This document shows, piece after piece, positions 46,471 to 55,778 of a stretch of 64,000 bases of DNA (its first letter is position 1; each line of letters opens with the position of its first letter). The DNA is taken from NCBI GenBank assembly GCA_025210795.1, contig JAOAQZ010000037.1, positions 1 through 64,000 on the forward strand. Reading direction: 5' to 3'. Source of the DNA: Cohaesibacter sp. (GTDB lineage Bacteria; Pseudomonadota; Alphaproteobacteria; Rhizobiales; Cohaesibacteraceae). The notes below the pieces were generated by a model. The model was not told the origin of the DNA. It saw nothing but the letters and a program-made list of their open reading frames with translations, and did not search any database. Both the position numbers and the translations under genes were made by a program.

Positions 46471-47409
46471 GTGACAACACTCCTGACCACCCAGCAATCC
46501 TTTGAGCGCTATGAGGCCATTCGCCCGCGCTTGCCCGGTGCAAAACGGGAGGTGGACGCGCGGGCAAATGCATTAGATACAGGCTGCGTGCCAGCCGCAA
46601 ATCTTGCCGCGCTTATGGATCGCTTTGACGTCTTTGTCTTTGATGCCTTTGGGGTTCTCAATGTTGGTGAAACCCCCATCACCGGTGCTTTTGAGAGTAT
46701 CCAGACCTTACGCAAAGCGGGCAAGAGGTTGTTTGTGCTAACCAATGCTGCCTCTTATACCTTTCCCCAAACCATTGCCAAATTTCAAAAACTGGGTTTT
46801 GACTTTGCCGATGAGGAGCTGATTTCTTCTCGCAGCGTATGCGAAACATATCTTTCGCAATGGACTGACATTGCCCATTGGGGGATTATCGGGCCGCAAG
46901 ATTATTATCCCGCGCAATTGCCCGTCTCCAACCGCGCCTTGTTTGAAGACCCGAGCGATTATGATCAGGTGGACGGGTTTTTGTTCCTGTCTTCTGCTGG
47001 CTGGTCGCGCATGCGCCAGACAATGCTGCTCCACTCTCTTGCGGCCAATCCCCGGCCGGTGGTGATTGCCAATCCCGATCTAGTCGCCCCGCGCGAAGAA
47101 GGCCTTAGTCTTGAGCCGGGCTATTTTGCTCACGAGTTGCAAGACAAGCTGCCCGGCCTTGCGCTTCATTTCCATGGCAAGCCCTTTCCCAGCGTTTATA
47201 AGCATATTCGCACGCTTTTAGGGCCGGATATTCCAAATGACGCAATCGCCATGGTTGGTGATACGCTTCACACCGATATTCTGGGGGCTCGGGCACAAGG
47301 TTGGCAGGGTATTTTGGTTACTGACCATGGCCTGTTTAAAGGCCATAACGTTATGGATTATATCCAGCAAAGCCAGATTTTTCCTGATTATATTATTCCG
47401 TCTATCTAA
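46471..47409 (+). CDS. HAD class IIA phosphatase (alphaproteobacterial TIGR01459 type)
   Basis: The product is 312 residues. Motif I 'FVFDAFGVLNVGETPITGAF' has the nucleophile Asp but Phe where most HAD enzymes have the second Asp, as is usual for this subgroup. Motif II is 'LFVLTNAAS' and motif IV 'IAMVGDTLHTDILGARAQGW'. Its cap layout matches NagD-like class IIA. As last gene of the ugp operon it may remove phosphate from glycerol-3-phosphate or a related metabolite; the substrate is inferred from position. The start is GTG 46471, 22 bp after the phosphodiesterase stop. Confidence 0.82.
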   Translation: MTTLLTTQQSFERYEAIRPRLPGAKREVDARANALDTGCVPAANLAALMDRFDVFVFDAFGVLNVGETPITGAFESIQTLRKAGKRLFVLTNAASYTFPQTIAKFQKLGFDFADEELISSRSVCETYLSQWTDIAHWGIIGPQDYYPAQLPVSNRALFEDPSDYDQVDGFLFLSSAGWSRMRQTMLLHSLAANPRPVVIANPDLVAPREEGLSLEPGYFAHELQDKLPGLALHFHGKPFPSVYKHIRTLLGPDIPNDAIAMVGDTLHTDILGARAQGWQGILVTDHGLFKGHNVMDYIQQSQIFPDYIIPSI

Positions 47410-47434
47410 TGCGTTTCCTCTCTGACGCATTAGA
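47405..47434 (+). other. Perfect hairpin at the end of the ugp operon
   Basis: TCTAATGCGT and ACGCATTAGA form a perfect 10-bp stem with a 10-nt loop, overlapping the stop codon of the HAD gene. No T-run follows, so it may act as a 3' stabiliser or a factor-dependent terminator. Confidence 0.55.
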
Positions 47435-47521
47435 CCCGACTGGACAAGTACGCCTGAATCACATCCCATGACACAAGGACATATTTAGCTTTTTTCAGCC
47501 CGTCACTGTCAGGACCAGACA

Positions 47522-48295
47522 ATGGAATTATTGATTTTTCTTGGCCCATTGGCGCTTGCCATCTTTTTTCTTACTCGCCGATCCCCTGAAGCACGAGAAT
47601 CCGACCAAATCCAAGAAGAAGTCATCTCCTATCTCGATCGTTTGAGAGAACGCACCGATGGCCGTGGCAGTATCAATGCAGAAGAGGCTCAAGGCCTACA
47701 TGCAGAAATTGATCGCGGCACGTCCATTTTCCTACCGATCTGTTCAGCGGGATGCAGCCATTGCTGTTATCAGGCCGTTGATATCTATCCGTGGGAAGCA
47801 AAGCGTATTGGCGAGGCATTTTCAGCCCTTCCTCCAGAAACACAGGCAGATATTAAAAGTCGGGCTGATTCATGGACGCGGCATTATAACAGCGAATATG
47901 AGAAGGTTTACGCCGAGCGCAAAGAGCAATATGAGAGAACACCCTTTAAGATTTACCGCTCATTTTACGGGCAGACGCTTGATCAGTTTCAGCGACGTGA
48001 TCGGATTGCCTGCCCTTTTCTGCAAGACGGGTTTTGCTCTATCTATGAAGCTCGCCCGGCCATGTGTCGGCTCTATTTCCAGTTTACCGACCCTTTCGAA
48101 TGCGAAGCAGATCCGCTTCGCTCACCGCCTTTTGAAAGCAAAAAGCTGATGAGTGCAAGCTTTACCTTACTTGACAGACGCGCTGATCTGGAACCGCTAA
48201 TCCATGGGGTTCATGATGAGCTGGGGCTAGAGGTTACGATGCTTGGACAGGGAGATGATGATCCGAAATATTCCTTTGACGAGCAAAAGTTTTAG
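47522..48295 (+). CDS. YkgJ-type cysteine-cluster (Zn/Fe-binding) protein
   Basis: The product is 257 residues. It begins with a short hydrophobic helix ('LLIFLGPLALAIFFLT'), perhaps a membrane anchor. The cysteine cluster 'CSAGCSHCCYQAVDIYPWE' and the second group 'CPFLQDGFCSIYEARPAMCR' are the hallmark of the YkgJ/CxxCxxCC family (PF03692), which is thought to bind iron or zinc. Its last 62 bp overlap the end of the regulator gene on the other strand. No function is established. Confidence 0.8.
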   Translation: MELLIFLGPLALAIFFLTRRSPEARESDQIQEEVISYLDRLRERTDGRGSINAEEAQGLHAEIDRGTSIFLPICSAGCSHCCYQAVDIYPWEAKRIGEAFSALPPETQADIKSRADSWTRHYNSEYEKVYAERKEQYERTPFKIYRSFYGQTLDQFQRRDRIACPFLQDGFCSIYEARPAMCRLYFQFTDPFECEADPLRSPPFESKKLMSASFTLLDRRADLEPLIHGVHDELGLEVTMLGQGDDDPKYSFDEQKF

Positions 48296-49052
48296 GCTTT
48301 GGTGCATGCACAGGGATGAGAGGGACATGGTTTAGCCAGCTTATTGCTTCTGCATCACTGGTAAAAAGCCGCGTCGCTTCATCCAAATGGCCGCCGCGAA
48401 TATGCGCAGGATGGCCAAATTTGCTGTGATCTAGCAACAGAAAAGAGGCGCGAGAGCTGGCCATAATGGCCTTACGGCAAGCCGCTTCCTCTTCGCTCAT
48501 ATCCAAAAGAGTGCCATCAGCAGATAGGCCCGCTGCACCAAAGAGGCCGATATCAACCTCGAACCGGCTGAAGAAATCAGCGCCGCTTCCCATCATTGCA
48601 CCTTTGGGAGCAATTACCGCGCCACCCGCAACCGAGACTGACCAATCCGGCTGCTGGCTGGCAAACAGGGCGACAGAGAGCGAGTTGGTAAAGATCCGAA
48701 GGCCCGATTTTCCTTGCAAGGCTTTCATTGCCAGTTCCGTAGTCGTCCCGGCTAAAACAGCAAGACTGCTGCCGTCAGCAACAAACCGGGCTACCAGCGC
48801 CCCGATTTGCCGTTTTTCAGCCTCATGGGCGATTATCTGGCGGGCCTGACGCGGCGTCTGTCCCGTGGCTGGCCTCTCCACACCCCCATGCACGCGGCGC
48901 AATTCTCCCCATTCGCATAATTGGTTGACATCACGGCGGATGGTTTGCTCCGACACGCCGAATTGGGCCGAAAAGTCGCCAATCGCCCCAAATCCGGTTC
49001 TTTGCACCCTGTCAATGATTTGCTGCTGTCGCGAGGACGGAAGTCGGGCCAT
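48234..49052 (-). CDS. DeoR/GlpR-family transcriptional regulator
   Basis: The product is 272 residues. The N-terminal DeoR helix-turn-helix is 'RQQQIIDRVQRTGFGAIGDF' with 'SAQFGVSEQTIRRDVNQLCE'; a DeoR sensor domain follows ('ADGSSLAVLAGTTTELAMKA', 'EAACRKAIMASSRASFLLLD', 'KFGHPAHIRGGHLDEATRLF'). The sensor domain binds phosphorylated sugars or glycerol-3-phosphate (GlpR). It stands at the end of the ugp region and could control it. A long inverted repeat, 62-91 bp upstream of its start, is a good candidate for its own operator. A half-site of the same sequence occurs upstream of ugpB. Confidence 0.85.
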   Translation of the reverse strand: MARLPSSRQQQIIDRVQRTGFGAIGDFSAQFGVSEQTIRRDVNQLCEWGELRRVHGGVERPATGQTPRQARQIIAHEAEKRQIGALVARFVADGSSLAVLAGTTTELAMKALQGKSGLRIFTNSLSVALFASQQPDWSVSVAGGAVIAPKGAMMGSGADFFSRFEVDIGLFGAAGLSADGTLLDMSEEEAACRKAIMASSRASFLLLDHSKFGHPAHIRGGHLDEATRLFTSDAEAISWLNHVPLIPVHAPKPKTFARQRNISDHHLPVQAS

Positions 49053-49113
49053 GGTCTTGCCTCAATCGGAGGAGTGAAAGAAAAGCTGTCTCATGGTCTT
49101 TTTCATAGCGCGC

Positions 49114-49143
49114 TCATTTGAATGTTATGTGACATTCAAATGA
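49114..49143. promoter_or_regulatory. Long inverted repeat, candidate operator of the DeoR-type regulator
   Basis: TCATTTGAATGT and ACATTCAAATGA are perfect 12-bp arms separated by TATGTG. The site lies between the regulator gene (start 49052, leftward) and the MoxR gene (start 49320, rightward), where a dimeric or tetrameric regulator could control both. Confidence 0.6.
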
Positions 49144-49319
49144 AAAATCCCCCCTATGGCAAAGCTTAAAGGCTGCCTCGCGCCAGCTGGCTTCTCGACC
49201 TTATAGACTTCCCCACCTTTTAGATTGGGGGTGAGGCTTTTTAGCTCGCGACAGTCAGGCAAACAGTCGTTAGCATAAAGCCACCAACCTGCCTTTCTTT
49301 GGCCCAAGGAGCCCTTTTT

Positions 49320-50267
49320 ATGAGTGATAGTCACGCCAGCAAGCTTTGTGATGTTCCAACCATTATTTCCGGCCTTGGGGAGCAGGGTTATATTTGCTCG
49401 GAAGAAATCGCCACGGCGCTGCTGCTCTCCTATCATCTGGAAAAGCCGGTTCTGGTGGAAGGCTCTGCCGGTGTGGGCAAGACGGAGCTGGCGCTGACCA
49501 CCGCCCATTATCTGGGGCTGCCGCTCATCCGCATGCAATGTTATGAGGGATTGGATGAAAGTAAGGCGCTGTATGAATGGAAATATGGCAAGCAGCTTCT
49601 CTACACCCAAATCCTGAAAGACAAGGTCGGCGATCTGATTGATGAGACATCCGATTTGCGGCAATCGATGGAAAAGCTGCATGATTTTGGCGATGTCTTT
49701 TTCTCTCCGCAATTTCTGGAGCCCCGCCCCCTTTTGCAAGCCTTGCAGCAGGAAGAAGGAGCGGTTCTGCTCATTGACGAGATTGACAAGTCTGATGAAG
49801 AGTTCGAGGCTTTCCTGTTGGAAATCCTCTCCGCCTATCAGGTTTCCATCCCTGAGATTGGCACGATCAAAGCCAAGCGTCCGCCTATTGTGTTTCTTAC
49901 TTCCAACAATCAGCGCGATATGGGAGATGCGCTCAAGCGCCGCTGCCTGCATCTTTTCATTCCGCTGCCCGATGCCAAGCTGGAAGCACAGATTGTGGCC
50001 GCTCGCGTGCCTGATATCGAAGCCAGATTGCGTACGCAGCTGGTGGCCTTTGTTCAGGATTTGCGCAAGCTTGATCTTAAAAAAATGCCGTCTATTTCCG
50101 AGACGATTGATTGGGCCCGCTCTATCCTTTTGCTCAATGCCAGCGATCTTGATGCCAATTTGCTACATAACACGCTCAATGTGTTGCTCAAGCATGAAGA
50201 GGATATCGCGCTTGCCCATGACCATATGAAAGAGCTGCTCACCAGCGCGCAGAAAGCTGTGCGGTAA
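49320..50267 (+). CDS. MoxR-family AAA+ ATPase
   Basis: The product is 315 residues. Walker A is 'VEGSAGVGKTELAL', Walker B 'AVLLIDEIDKSDEEFEAFLL' and sensor I 'PIVFLTSNNQRDMGDALKRR'; the lid domain follows. This matches the CoxD-like subgroup of MoxR ATPases, which act with VWA proteins as chaperones that insert metals or cofactors. ATG 49320 has AAGGAG 8 nt upstream. The stop overlaps the start of the VWA gene, so the pair is coupled. Confidence 0.88.
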   Translation: MSDSHASKLCDVPTIISGLGEQGYICSEEIATALLLSYHLEKPVLVEGSAGVGKTELALTTAHYLGLPLIRMQCYEGLDESKALYEWKYGKQLLYTQILKDKVGDLIDETSDLRQSMEKLHDFGDVFFSPQFLEPRPLLQALQQEEGAVLLIDEIDKSDEEFEAFLLEILSAYQVSIPEIGTIKAKRPPIVFLTSNNQRDMGDALKRRCLHLFIPLPDAKLEAQIVAARVPDIEARLRTQLVAFVQDLRKLDLKKMPSISETIDWARSILLLNASDLDANLLHNTLNVLLKHEEDIALAHDHMKELLTSAQKAVR

Positions 50268-51727
50268 TGCGCGCGGTCATTGAAGATTTCATCCGCGCTT
50301 TGCGCACCAACGGGGTGGAGGTCTCAGTTGCAGAAGCGATTGAGGCGCACAAGATGCTGGCTCATTTCGGCTTTGCCGATCACGCCCTCTTGCGCACTGG
50401 CCTTGGCCAGCTTCTTGCCAAGAGCGAAGCGGAGAAAGACCGCTTTGCCGATGTTTTTGATCTGTTTTTTGCGCAAGACCCGCTTCTTCTCTCCAGTTTG
50501 GGCATAACTGGTTCCAAGAAGGGCGATGAACAAGAAGACGGCCAAAACCCAAGCACAGCGCAAGAGGATGCGGCCTCCCAGTCCCCTTCTCAATCCCAAT
50601 CCGGGGCAAGTGCCTCGCTCGCCCCTTCTCTTCCGGATGGAGTGGCGGGTGATAATGCTTTGGCCGCCATGATTTTAGAGGGTGACGGGCAAGGGCTTAG
50701 CCAGCAGCTCTCGCTTGCGGCCCAGCAGACCGGCGCCAATATGGTGCGTTTTAGCACCCAGCGCGGAGTTGCAGCCCGCAAACTCCTTGATCAAATGGGC
50801 CTATCGGAGCTGGAAGCCCTGATCGCGCGGGTCGATGCGGGCGAAATTGACGGGCTGGATGAGGAAGAAAGCAGCCGCCTAGTTGCTCGCCTGCAAGCGG
50901 GGCGCACAGATCTGATTGCCCAGACGCTTAGCTTTATGGATCGGCAGATTGAGCTTTATGCAAAGCCCAACCAGATTGCCCTGCGCGAAGCAACTCTCTC
51001 CACCATGCCGCTCACCTCTATCCCCCATAGCGATTATGACCGCATGCATAAGCTGGTGACGCGGCTGGCGGACAAGCTTGCATCGCGCTATGTGAAGCGG
51101 CGCAAGCGGGCACGGCGCGGCATTCTGGATGTTCGCCGCACCATGCGCGCCAATATGGGCCATGATGGTGTTCCGTTCATCACCCATTGGAAACAGACCA
51201 AAATCGACCGCCCGCGCCTTGTTGTGGTGTGTGATGTCTCGCGCTCGGTTGCCAATACCGCGCGCTTTCTGCTTTTGTTTCTGTATAGTCTTCATGAAGT
51301 GGTGCGGGACATTCACTCCTTTGCCTTTGCCAGCCAGACCCTGTCCATTGATGCCATGATGGACGATCACGATATTGAAGACGCCATCCCCAAAGTGCTT
51401 TCCAGCATTGGCTTTCAGCCAACGGATTACGGGCAGATGCTGCGCAGCCTCAAGCGCGACCACTGGTCCTTGTTTGACCGGCGCACTTGCGTGATTTTCC
51501 TCGGCGACGGGCGTTCGAACTATGGGGAGGCGGAGGTGCCGATCCTCAAAGAGCTTTATGATCGCTGCGGGCGGATTATCTGGATCAATCCCGAGCGGCA
51601 GAATCAATGGGGTAATGGCGATAGCGAGATGAAACGCTATGCGCCCCATTGTCATGTGGCAGAGAGCTGCAACAGCTTAAGCAAGCTCGAACGCATCGTC
51701 GACGACTTTCTCAAGGCAGTATTCTGA
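50267..51727 (+). CDS. CoxE-like VWA-domain protein
   Basis: The product is 486 residues. A helical N-terminal part (about 1-110) leads into a polar linker ('QSPSQSQSGASASLAPSLPD'), another helical part, and a C-terminal VWA domain with the MIDAS motif 'VVVCDVSRSVANTARFLLLF' (D-x-S-x-S) and 'CVIFLGDGRSNYGEAEVPIL'. CoxE proteins work with the CoxD-type ATPase, for example in maturing CO dehydrogenase. The gene overlaps the MoxR gene. A molybdenum hydroxylase of the same superfamily is encoded 12 kb away, so it could be a client. Confidence 0.85.
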   Translation: MRAVIEDFIRALRTNGVEVSVAEAIEAHKMLAHFGFADHALLRTGLGQLLAKSEAEKDRFADVFDLFFAQDPLLLSSLGITGSKKGDEQEDGQNPSTAQEDAASQSPSQSQSGASASLAPSLPDGVAGDNALAAMILEGDGQGLSQQLSLAAQQTGANMVRFSTQRGVAARKLLDQMGLSELEALIARVDAGEIDGLDEEESSRLVARLQAGRTDLIAQTLSFMDRQIELYAKPNQIALREATLSTMPLTSIPHSDYDRMHKLVTRLADKLASRYVKRRKRARRGILDVRRTMRANMGHDGVPFITHWKQTKIDRPRLVVVCDVSRSVANTARFLLLFLYSLHEVVRDIHSFAFASQTLSIDAMMDDHDIEDAIPKVLSSIGFQPTDYGQMLRSLKRDHWSLFDRRTCVIFLGDGRSNYGEAEVPILKELYDRCGRIIWINPERQNQWGNGDSEMKRYAPHCHVAESCNSLSKLERIVDDFLKAVF

Positions 51728-51738
51728 ACGCAATTTCC

Positions 51739-52434
51739 CTAGCTGATCGTGATGGGCTGCATCACTTCCGGCTCGATCACATCAACACCCGGCAGGCCGT
51801 CTTTCATCACCTGTGCCGACTGCTCCAATATGGGGAATGTGCGATAGTGGCAGGGGATCACCGTTTTGAAGTTAAAGAACTTCTTGGCGGCATAGGTTGC
51901 CCGTTCCATATCCATGGTGAAATGCCCACCGGCAGCCAGAATGCCGATATCCGGCGCGTGCAGGTCATTAAAGATGCCCATATCGGCGGTGACGTCGGTA
52001 TCACCAGAGATATAAAGGACATGATCTTGCGCGGCGAGCATGAAGCCGCATTCGCTGCCCGTGCATTGCGGGCCGGTCTCCCCCATCATGGAAGAGGAAT
52101 GAACCGCATTGACCATGGTCACTGCAATCTCGCCCAGTTTGACCGTACCGCCCTTGTTAAAGGCCACCACTTCGATGCCTTCTTTTTCCGCCCAGTAGGA
52201 CAGCAGATCAAACTGGCCAACCAGCGGCACATTCAGCTTTTTGGCAAGCTCGACCACACCGCCTGCATGATCAAAATGGGCATGGGTGAGCAAGATATGC
52301 GTTGCCCCTTGGGTGGCTGCTTCATATTGATCTTCCCCCAACATGGGGTTGCCCTCCAGCCATGGATCGACCAGCAAAATCTGGTCCGCAATTTCCAGAC
52401 GAAATGCAGAATGTCCCAGCCAAATTATCTTCAT
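51739..52434 (-). CDS. UPF0173-type metal-dependent hydrolase (metallo-beta-lactamase fold)
   Basis: The product is 231 residues. It begins 'MKIIWLGHSAFRLEIADQIL' and holds the metal site 'ILLTHAHFDHAGG' (HxHxDH) and 'VLYISGDTDVTADMGIFNDL'. The ending 'VIEPEVMQPITIS' is common in this family. It is a cytoplasmic two-metal hydrolase; the natural substrate is not known. It converges on the CoxE gene with 11 bp between the stops. Confidence 0.88.
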   Translation of the reverse strand: MKIIWLGHSAFRLEIADQILLVDPWLEGNPMLGEDQYEAATQGATHILLTHAHFDHAGGVVELAKKLNVPLVGQFDLLSYWAEKEGIEVVAFNKGGTVKLGEIAVTMVNAVHSSSMMGETGPQCTGSECGFMLAAQDHVLYISGDTDVTADMGIFNDLHAPDIGILAAGGHFTMDMERATYAAKKFFNFKTVIPCHYRTFPILEQSAQVMKDGLPGVDVIEPEVMQPITIS

Positions 52435-52684
52435 AGCAACCTCCCCTTGAGCCTATCAAAAATATCTAAACCTGTCTTCAGCCTAAGCCCTTAAGAGCAA
52501 GCAAATCAAGGCCTCGATGCTGCGGCATTCTTTGCCGCTGATTGCCTGGGCTTACCTCTAGTTGCCTGTGATTATTCTGCCGCTCACTCATTGATTACCT
52601 CGCCAAAAGGGAGGATGATTGAAGCAAGAGCCGCCTTTTGCAAATCTTTGCTTTGCAGCAACCGAAAGGGAAAGGAACAGCCCG

Positions 52685-53407
52685 ATGCCTGAGCCTTTGC
52701 AGCCTGACCTGACCTTTCGCACCGAAGGGCTGCGCAAGATTTATGGAGAAGGCGAGACTGCGGTCCATGCCTTGCGCGGTGTTGATCTGTCCATCCCAAA
52801 AGGCGAGATCGTGGTGCTTTTGGGGGCCTCGGGCAGTGGCAAATCCACCTTGCTGAACATTCTGGGCGGGCTTGATCGCTCAAGCGAAGGAAGCGCCTAT
52901 TTTAGCGGCACGAACCTGACCGATATGGATGACGCTGAGCTGACGCTCTATCGGCGCGAGCATGTGGGCTTTGTCTTCCAGTTTTACAATCTGATGCCCA
53001 GCCTCACAGCCCTTGAAAATGTGCAATTGGTCACCGAAATTGCCGATGCCCCCATGGAGGCAGAAGACGCCTTGGCGATGGTGGGACTTGCTGACCGGCA
53101 AGATCATTTCCCCGCCCAATTATCCGGTGGTGAGCAACAGCGGGTGGCCATTGCCCGCGCCATTGCCAAGCGGCCCAATGTGCTCTTTTGCGATGAACCA
53201 ACGGGCGCGCTTGATAGTCAGACGGGGCGCACCGTTCTTTCGGTTCTCAAACAGGTGAATGAAGATCTGGGCTCGACCATCTTGATTGTCACCCATGCCG
53301 CCGAGACCGCAGCCATGGCAGATCGGGTCATTCATTTCTCTGACGGGGCCATTCGCGAGATTGTCATCAACGAAGAAAAAGCCAACCCAGAGGATATTGT
53401 CTGGTAA
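52685..53407 (+). CDS. ABC transporter ATPase, MacB/LolD type
   Basis: The product is 240 residues. Walker A is '[20 protein letters not shown]', the signature '[20 protein letters not shown]' and Walker B '[16 protein letters not shown]'. It belongs to the group that works with FtsX-like permeases. ATG 52685 is preceded by AAAGGA; a TTG start 66 nt upstream adds residues without family similarity. The permease gene follows after 3 bp and the HlyD-type adaptor after that, forming a three-gene exporter. Confidence 0.92.
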   Translation: MPEPLQPDLTFRTEGLRKIYGEGETAVHALRGVDLSIPKGEIVVLLGASGSGKSTLLNILGGLDRSSEGSAYFSGTNLTDMDDAELTLYRREHVGFVFQFYNLMPSLTALENVQLVTEIADAPMEAEDALAMVGLADRQDHFPAQLSGGEQQRVAIARAIAKRPNVLFCDEPTGALDSQTGRTVLSVLKQVNEDLGSTILIVTHAAETAAMADRVIHFSDGAIREIVINEEKANPEDIVW

Positions 53408-53410
53408 GCC

Positions 53411-55774
53411 ATGACCCCACTTAACCGCAAATTATGGCGCGATCTTAATCGCATGAAGGTCCAATCCCTTGCGATTGGTGCAGTTATTGCTGTGGGGGTG
53501 ATGCTGCTTGTCATGATGTCGGGCATTGTCACATCACTGACCGAGACCCGCCGCGCTTACTATGAGCGCAATCATTTTGCCGACGTCTTTGTCTCTCTAA
53601 AACGGGCTCCCCTTTCTCTGCTCGGGGATTTGCGCGCCATTTCCGGTGTCTCGGCGGTAGAAGGGCGCGTTGCAGGCACGGCGCTTATTAATCTTGACAG
53701 TCTGGCTGTTCCCATTCGCGCACAAGCGGTCTCGCTGCCCGATGTCGGTATGCCGCGTCTTAATGTGCCGCAGCTGACCGCTGGCCGCTTTCTTAATGCC
53801 AAACAAAGCGACGAGATTTTGCTGCTCGACAGCTTTGCCAAGGCGCATGATCTTAAACCCGGCGATCAGATATCCGCTACGATGAATGGTTCCCGCCGCC
53901 GCCTTGATATTGTCGGCCTCGTGCAATCGCCTGAATTTCTTTATAGCGTTGCTCCCGGCGAGCTGATTTCTGACGACAGCCGCTTTGGGGTGATCTGGAT
54001 GAGCCAGACCGCCCTTGGGGCCGCCTTTGATATGCGCGGGGCCTTTAATGAGGCCCTTATCCTGCTTGGGCGGCGGGCCAACAAGCAAGCGGTGATTGAG
54101 GCAGCAGATCTGGTGCTGGAGGCCTATGGCGGGCGCGGCGCTTACGGGCGGCTTGACCAGATATCCCATCGCTTTACCGAAGAAGAAATCTCGGGCATGC
54201 GCGCCTCATCCAAAAGCGTGCCACCGATCTTTCTCGCCGTTGCCGCCTTTTTGCTCAATATCGTTATTTCGCGCATGGTCCAGTCCGAGCGAGAGCAGAT
54301 CGGCCTGATCAAAGCCTTTGGCTATAGCAATTGGGAGGTGGGTGGCCATTATCTCAAGCTGGTTTTGATCATTGCCACGCTCGGGGCGCTGAGCGGCTGC
54401 CTTTTGGGAATTGCCGCCGGTCGCGCCATGATGGGGCTTTATCTTACCTATTTCAAATTCCCGCTTCTTGTTTTTCAGGTGGAGCCGTCAAGCTTTGTGA
54501 TTGGCATTCTGGTCAGTGTGCTGGCAGCCTCTGCCGGTGGCCTTCTGGTTTTGCGCTCGGTCTTTGCCCTCACCCCGGCCCTTGCCATGCGCCCCCCTGC
54601 TCCGGCAGATTATAGCCGCACGGGCCGCTGGGGGGCCAAGCTTAATCGGCTGCTTGACCAACCAAGCCGCATGGTGGTGCGCCGGATTTTCCGCCAGCCG
54701 GGCCGCATGGCAGGCTCGATTATCGGCATTGCCACAGGCATGGCTCTCTCCGTTGCCATGATTTCGCTTCTGGCCGGATTTGACCGTACCCTTCTTCTCA
54801 GCTTTGATGTGATTGACCGCTCTGATATCACTGTCAGCTTTACTCATCCCCTGTCCAAGCGGGTGATTTTTGATCTTGAAAAGATCCCCGGTATTCTGGA
54901 TGCAGAAGCCTCGCGGCAGGTCTCGGTTGTCTTTTCCAATGGTCTTAAAAGTCATCGCGGAGCGCTCACCGGCTATCACGAGGATGCCCGCCTTAACCGC
55001 GCCATTGCAAAAGACCTGTCACCGATCATCATGCGCAAGGATGGAATTCTGCTCTCCAAGGCACTGGCTCAAAAGCTTGATATCAGGGCCGGACAATTGC
55101 TCTATATTGATGTGCGCGAGGGGCGGCAGCCCAGTCTCTCCTTGCCCGTTGTGGGTGTTGCGGAAAGCCTGATCGGCTCCCCTGCCTATATGGAAATATC
55201 CGCCCTTAACCGTGCCCTCTCCGAGCCGAACAGGATTTCCAGCGCCTATCTCAGCCTTGATCGGGCGCGCGAGGAGGAAATCTATCAGGCGCTAAAAGCC
55301 ATGCCCAATGTGGCCGGAGTGGCGGTGAAAGACGATGCGCGCAACGCTTTTATCAAGATGATGAATGAGGGAGCTGGCGGCATTCGCTTTGTGATGACGG
55401 CGATTGCCGCGATTATCACCTTTGGCATTGTCTATAATGCCGCGCGGATTGCTTTTGCCGAGCGCGAGCGCGATCTTGCCAGCTTGCGCGTTATCGGCTT
55501 TACCAAGGGCGAAGCCGCCTTTGTTTTGCTGGGTGAGCTGGCTGTTGTTACCCTTCTCGCCCTGCCCATCGGGGCGCTTATGGGATATTATTTCACCTTT
55601 GCCATTGCCAATGGCTTTTCAACCGATCTGTATCAGATACCGGTCAGCTTCAGCCCTGCCAGTTTTGGCATTGCGGGCCTTACCGTTCTGTCTGCGGCCC
55701 TTTTCTCCGGCTGGCTGGTCAAATGGGACCTGGACAGGCAAGATCTGATTTCGGCGCTTAAAACGAGAGAATAA
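53411..55774 (+). CDS. ABC transporter permease with two FtsX domains
   Basis: The product is 787 residues. One membrane helix lies near the N-terminus ('LAIGAVIAVGVMLLVMMSGI') and is followed by a periplasmic domain. A first FtsX set lies at about 265-390, a second N-terminal type helix at about 430-455 ('RMAGSIIGIATGMALSVAMI') with another periplasmic domain, and a second FtsX set at about 660-785. This is a duplicated MacB-like layout as in single-chain permeases of lipoprotein or small-molecule exporters. Together with the ATPase and adaptor it should move a substrate from the inner membrane outwards. The substrate is unknown. Confidence 0.88.
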   Translation: MTPLNRKLWRDLNRMKVQSLAIGAVIAVGVMLLVMMSGIVTSLTETRRAYYERNHFADVFVSLKRAPLSLLGDLRAISGVSAVEGRVAGTALINLDSLAVPIRAQAVSLPDVGMPRLNVPQLTAGRFLNAKQSDEILLLDSFAKAHDLKPGDQISATMNGSRRRLDIVGLVQSPEFLYSVAPGELISDDSRFGVIWMSQTALGAAFDMRGAFNEALILLGRRANKQAVIEAADLVLEAYGGRGAYGRLDQISHRFTEEEISGMRASSKSVPPIFLAVAAFLLNIVISRMVQSEREQIGLIKAFGYSNWEVGGHYLKLVLIIATLGALSGCLLGIAAGRAMMGLYLTYFKFPLLVFQVEPSSFVIGILVSVLAASAGGLLVLRSVFALTPALAMRPPAPADYSRTGRWGAKLNRLLDQPSRMVVRRIFRQPGRMAGSIIGIATGMALSVAMISLLAGFDRTLLLSFDVIDRSDITVSFTHPLSKRVIFDLEKIPGILDAEASRQVSVVFSNGLKSHRGALTGYHEDARLNRAIAKDLSPIIMRKDGILLSKALAQKLDIRAGQLLYIDVREGRQPSLSLPVVGVAESLIGSPAYMEISALNRALSEPNRISSAYLSLDRAREEEIYQALKAMPNVAGVAVKDDARNAFIKMMNEGAGGIRFVMTAIAAIITFGIVYNAARIAFAERERDLASLRVIGFTKGEAAFVLLGELAVVTLLALPIGALMGYYFTFAIANGFSTDLYQIPVSFSPASFGIAGLTVLSAALFSGWLVKWDLDRQDLISALKTRE

Positions 55775-55778
55775 CCTC

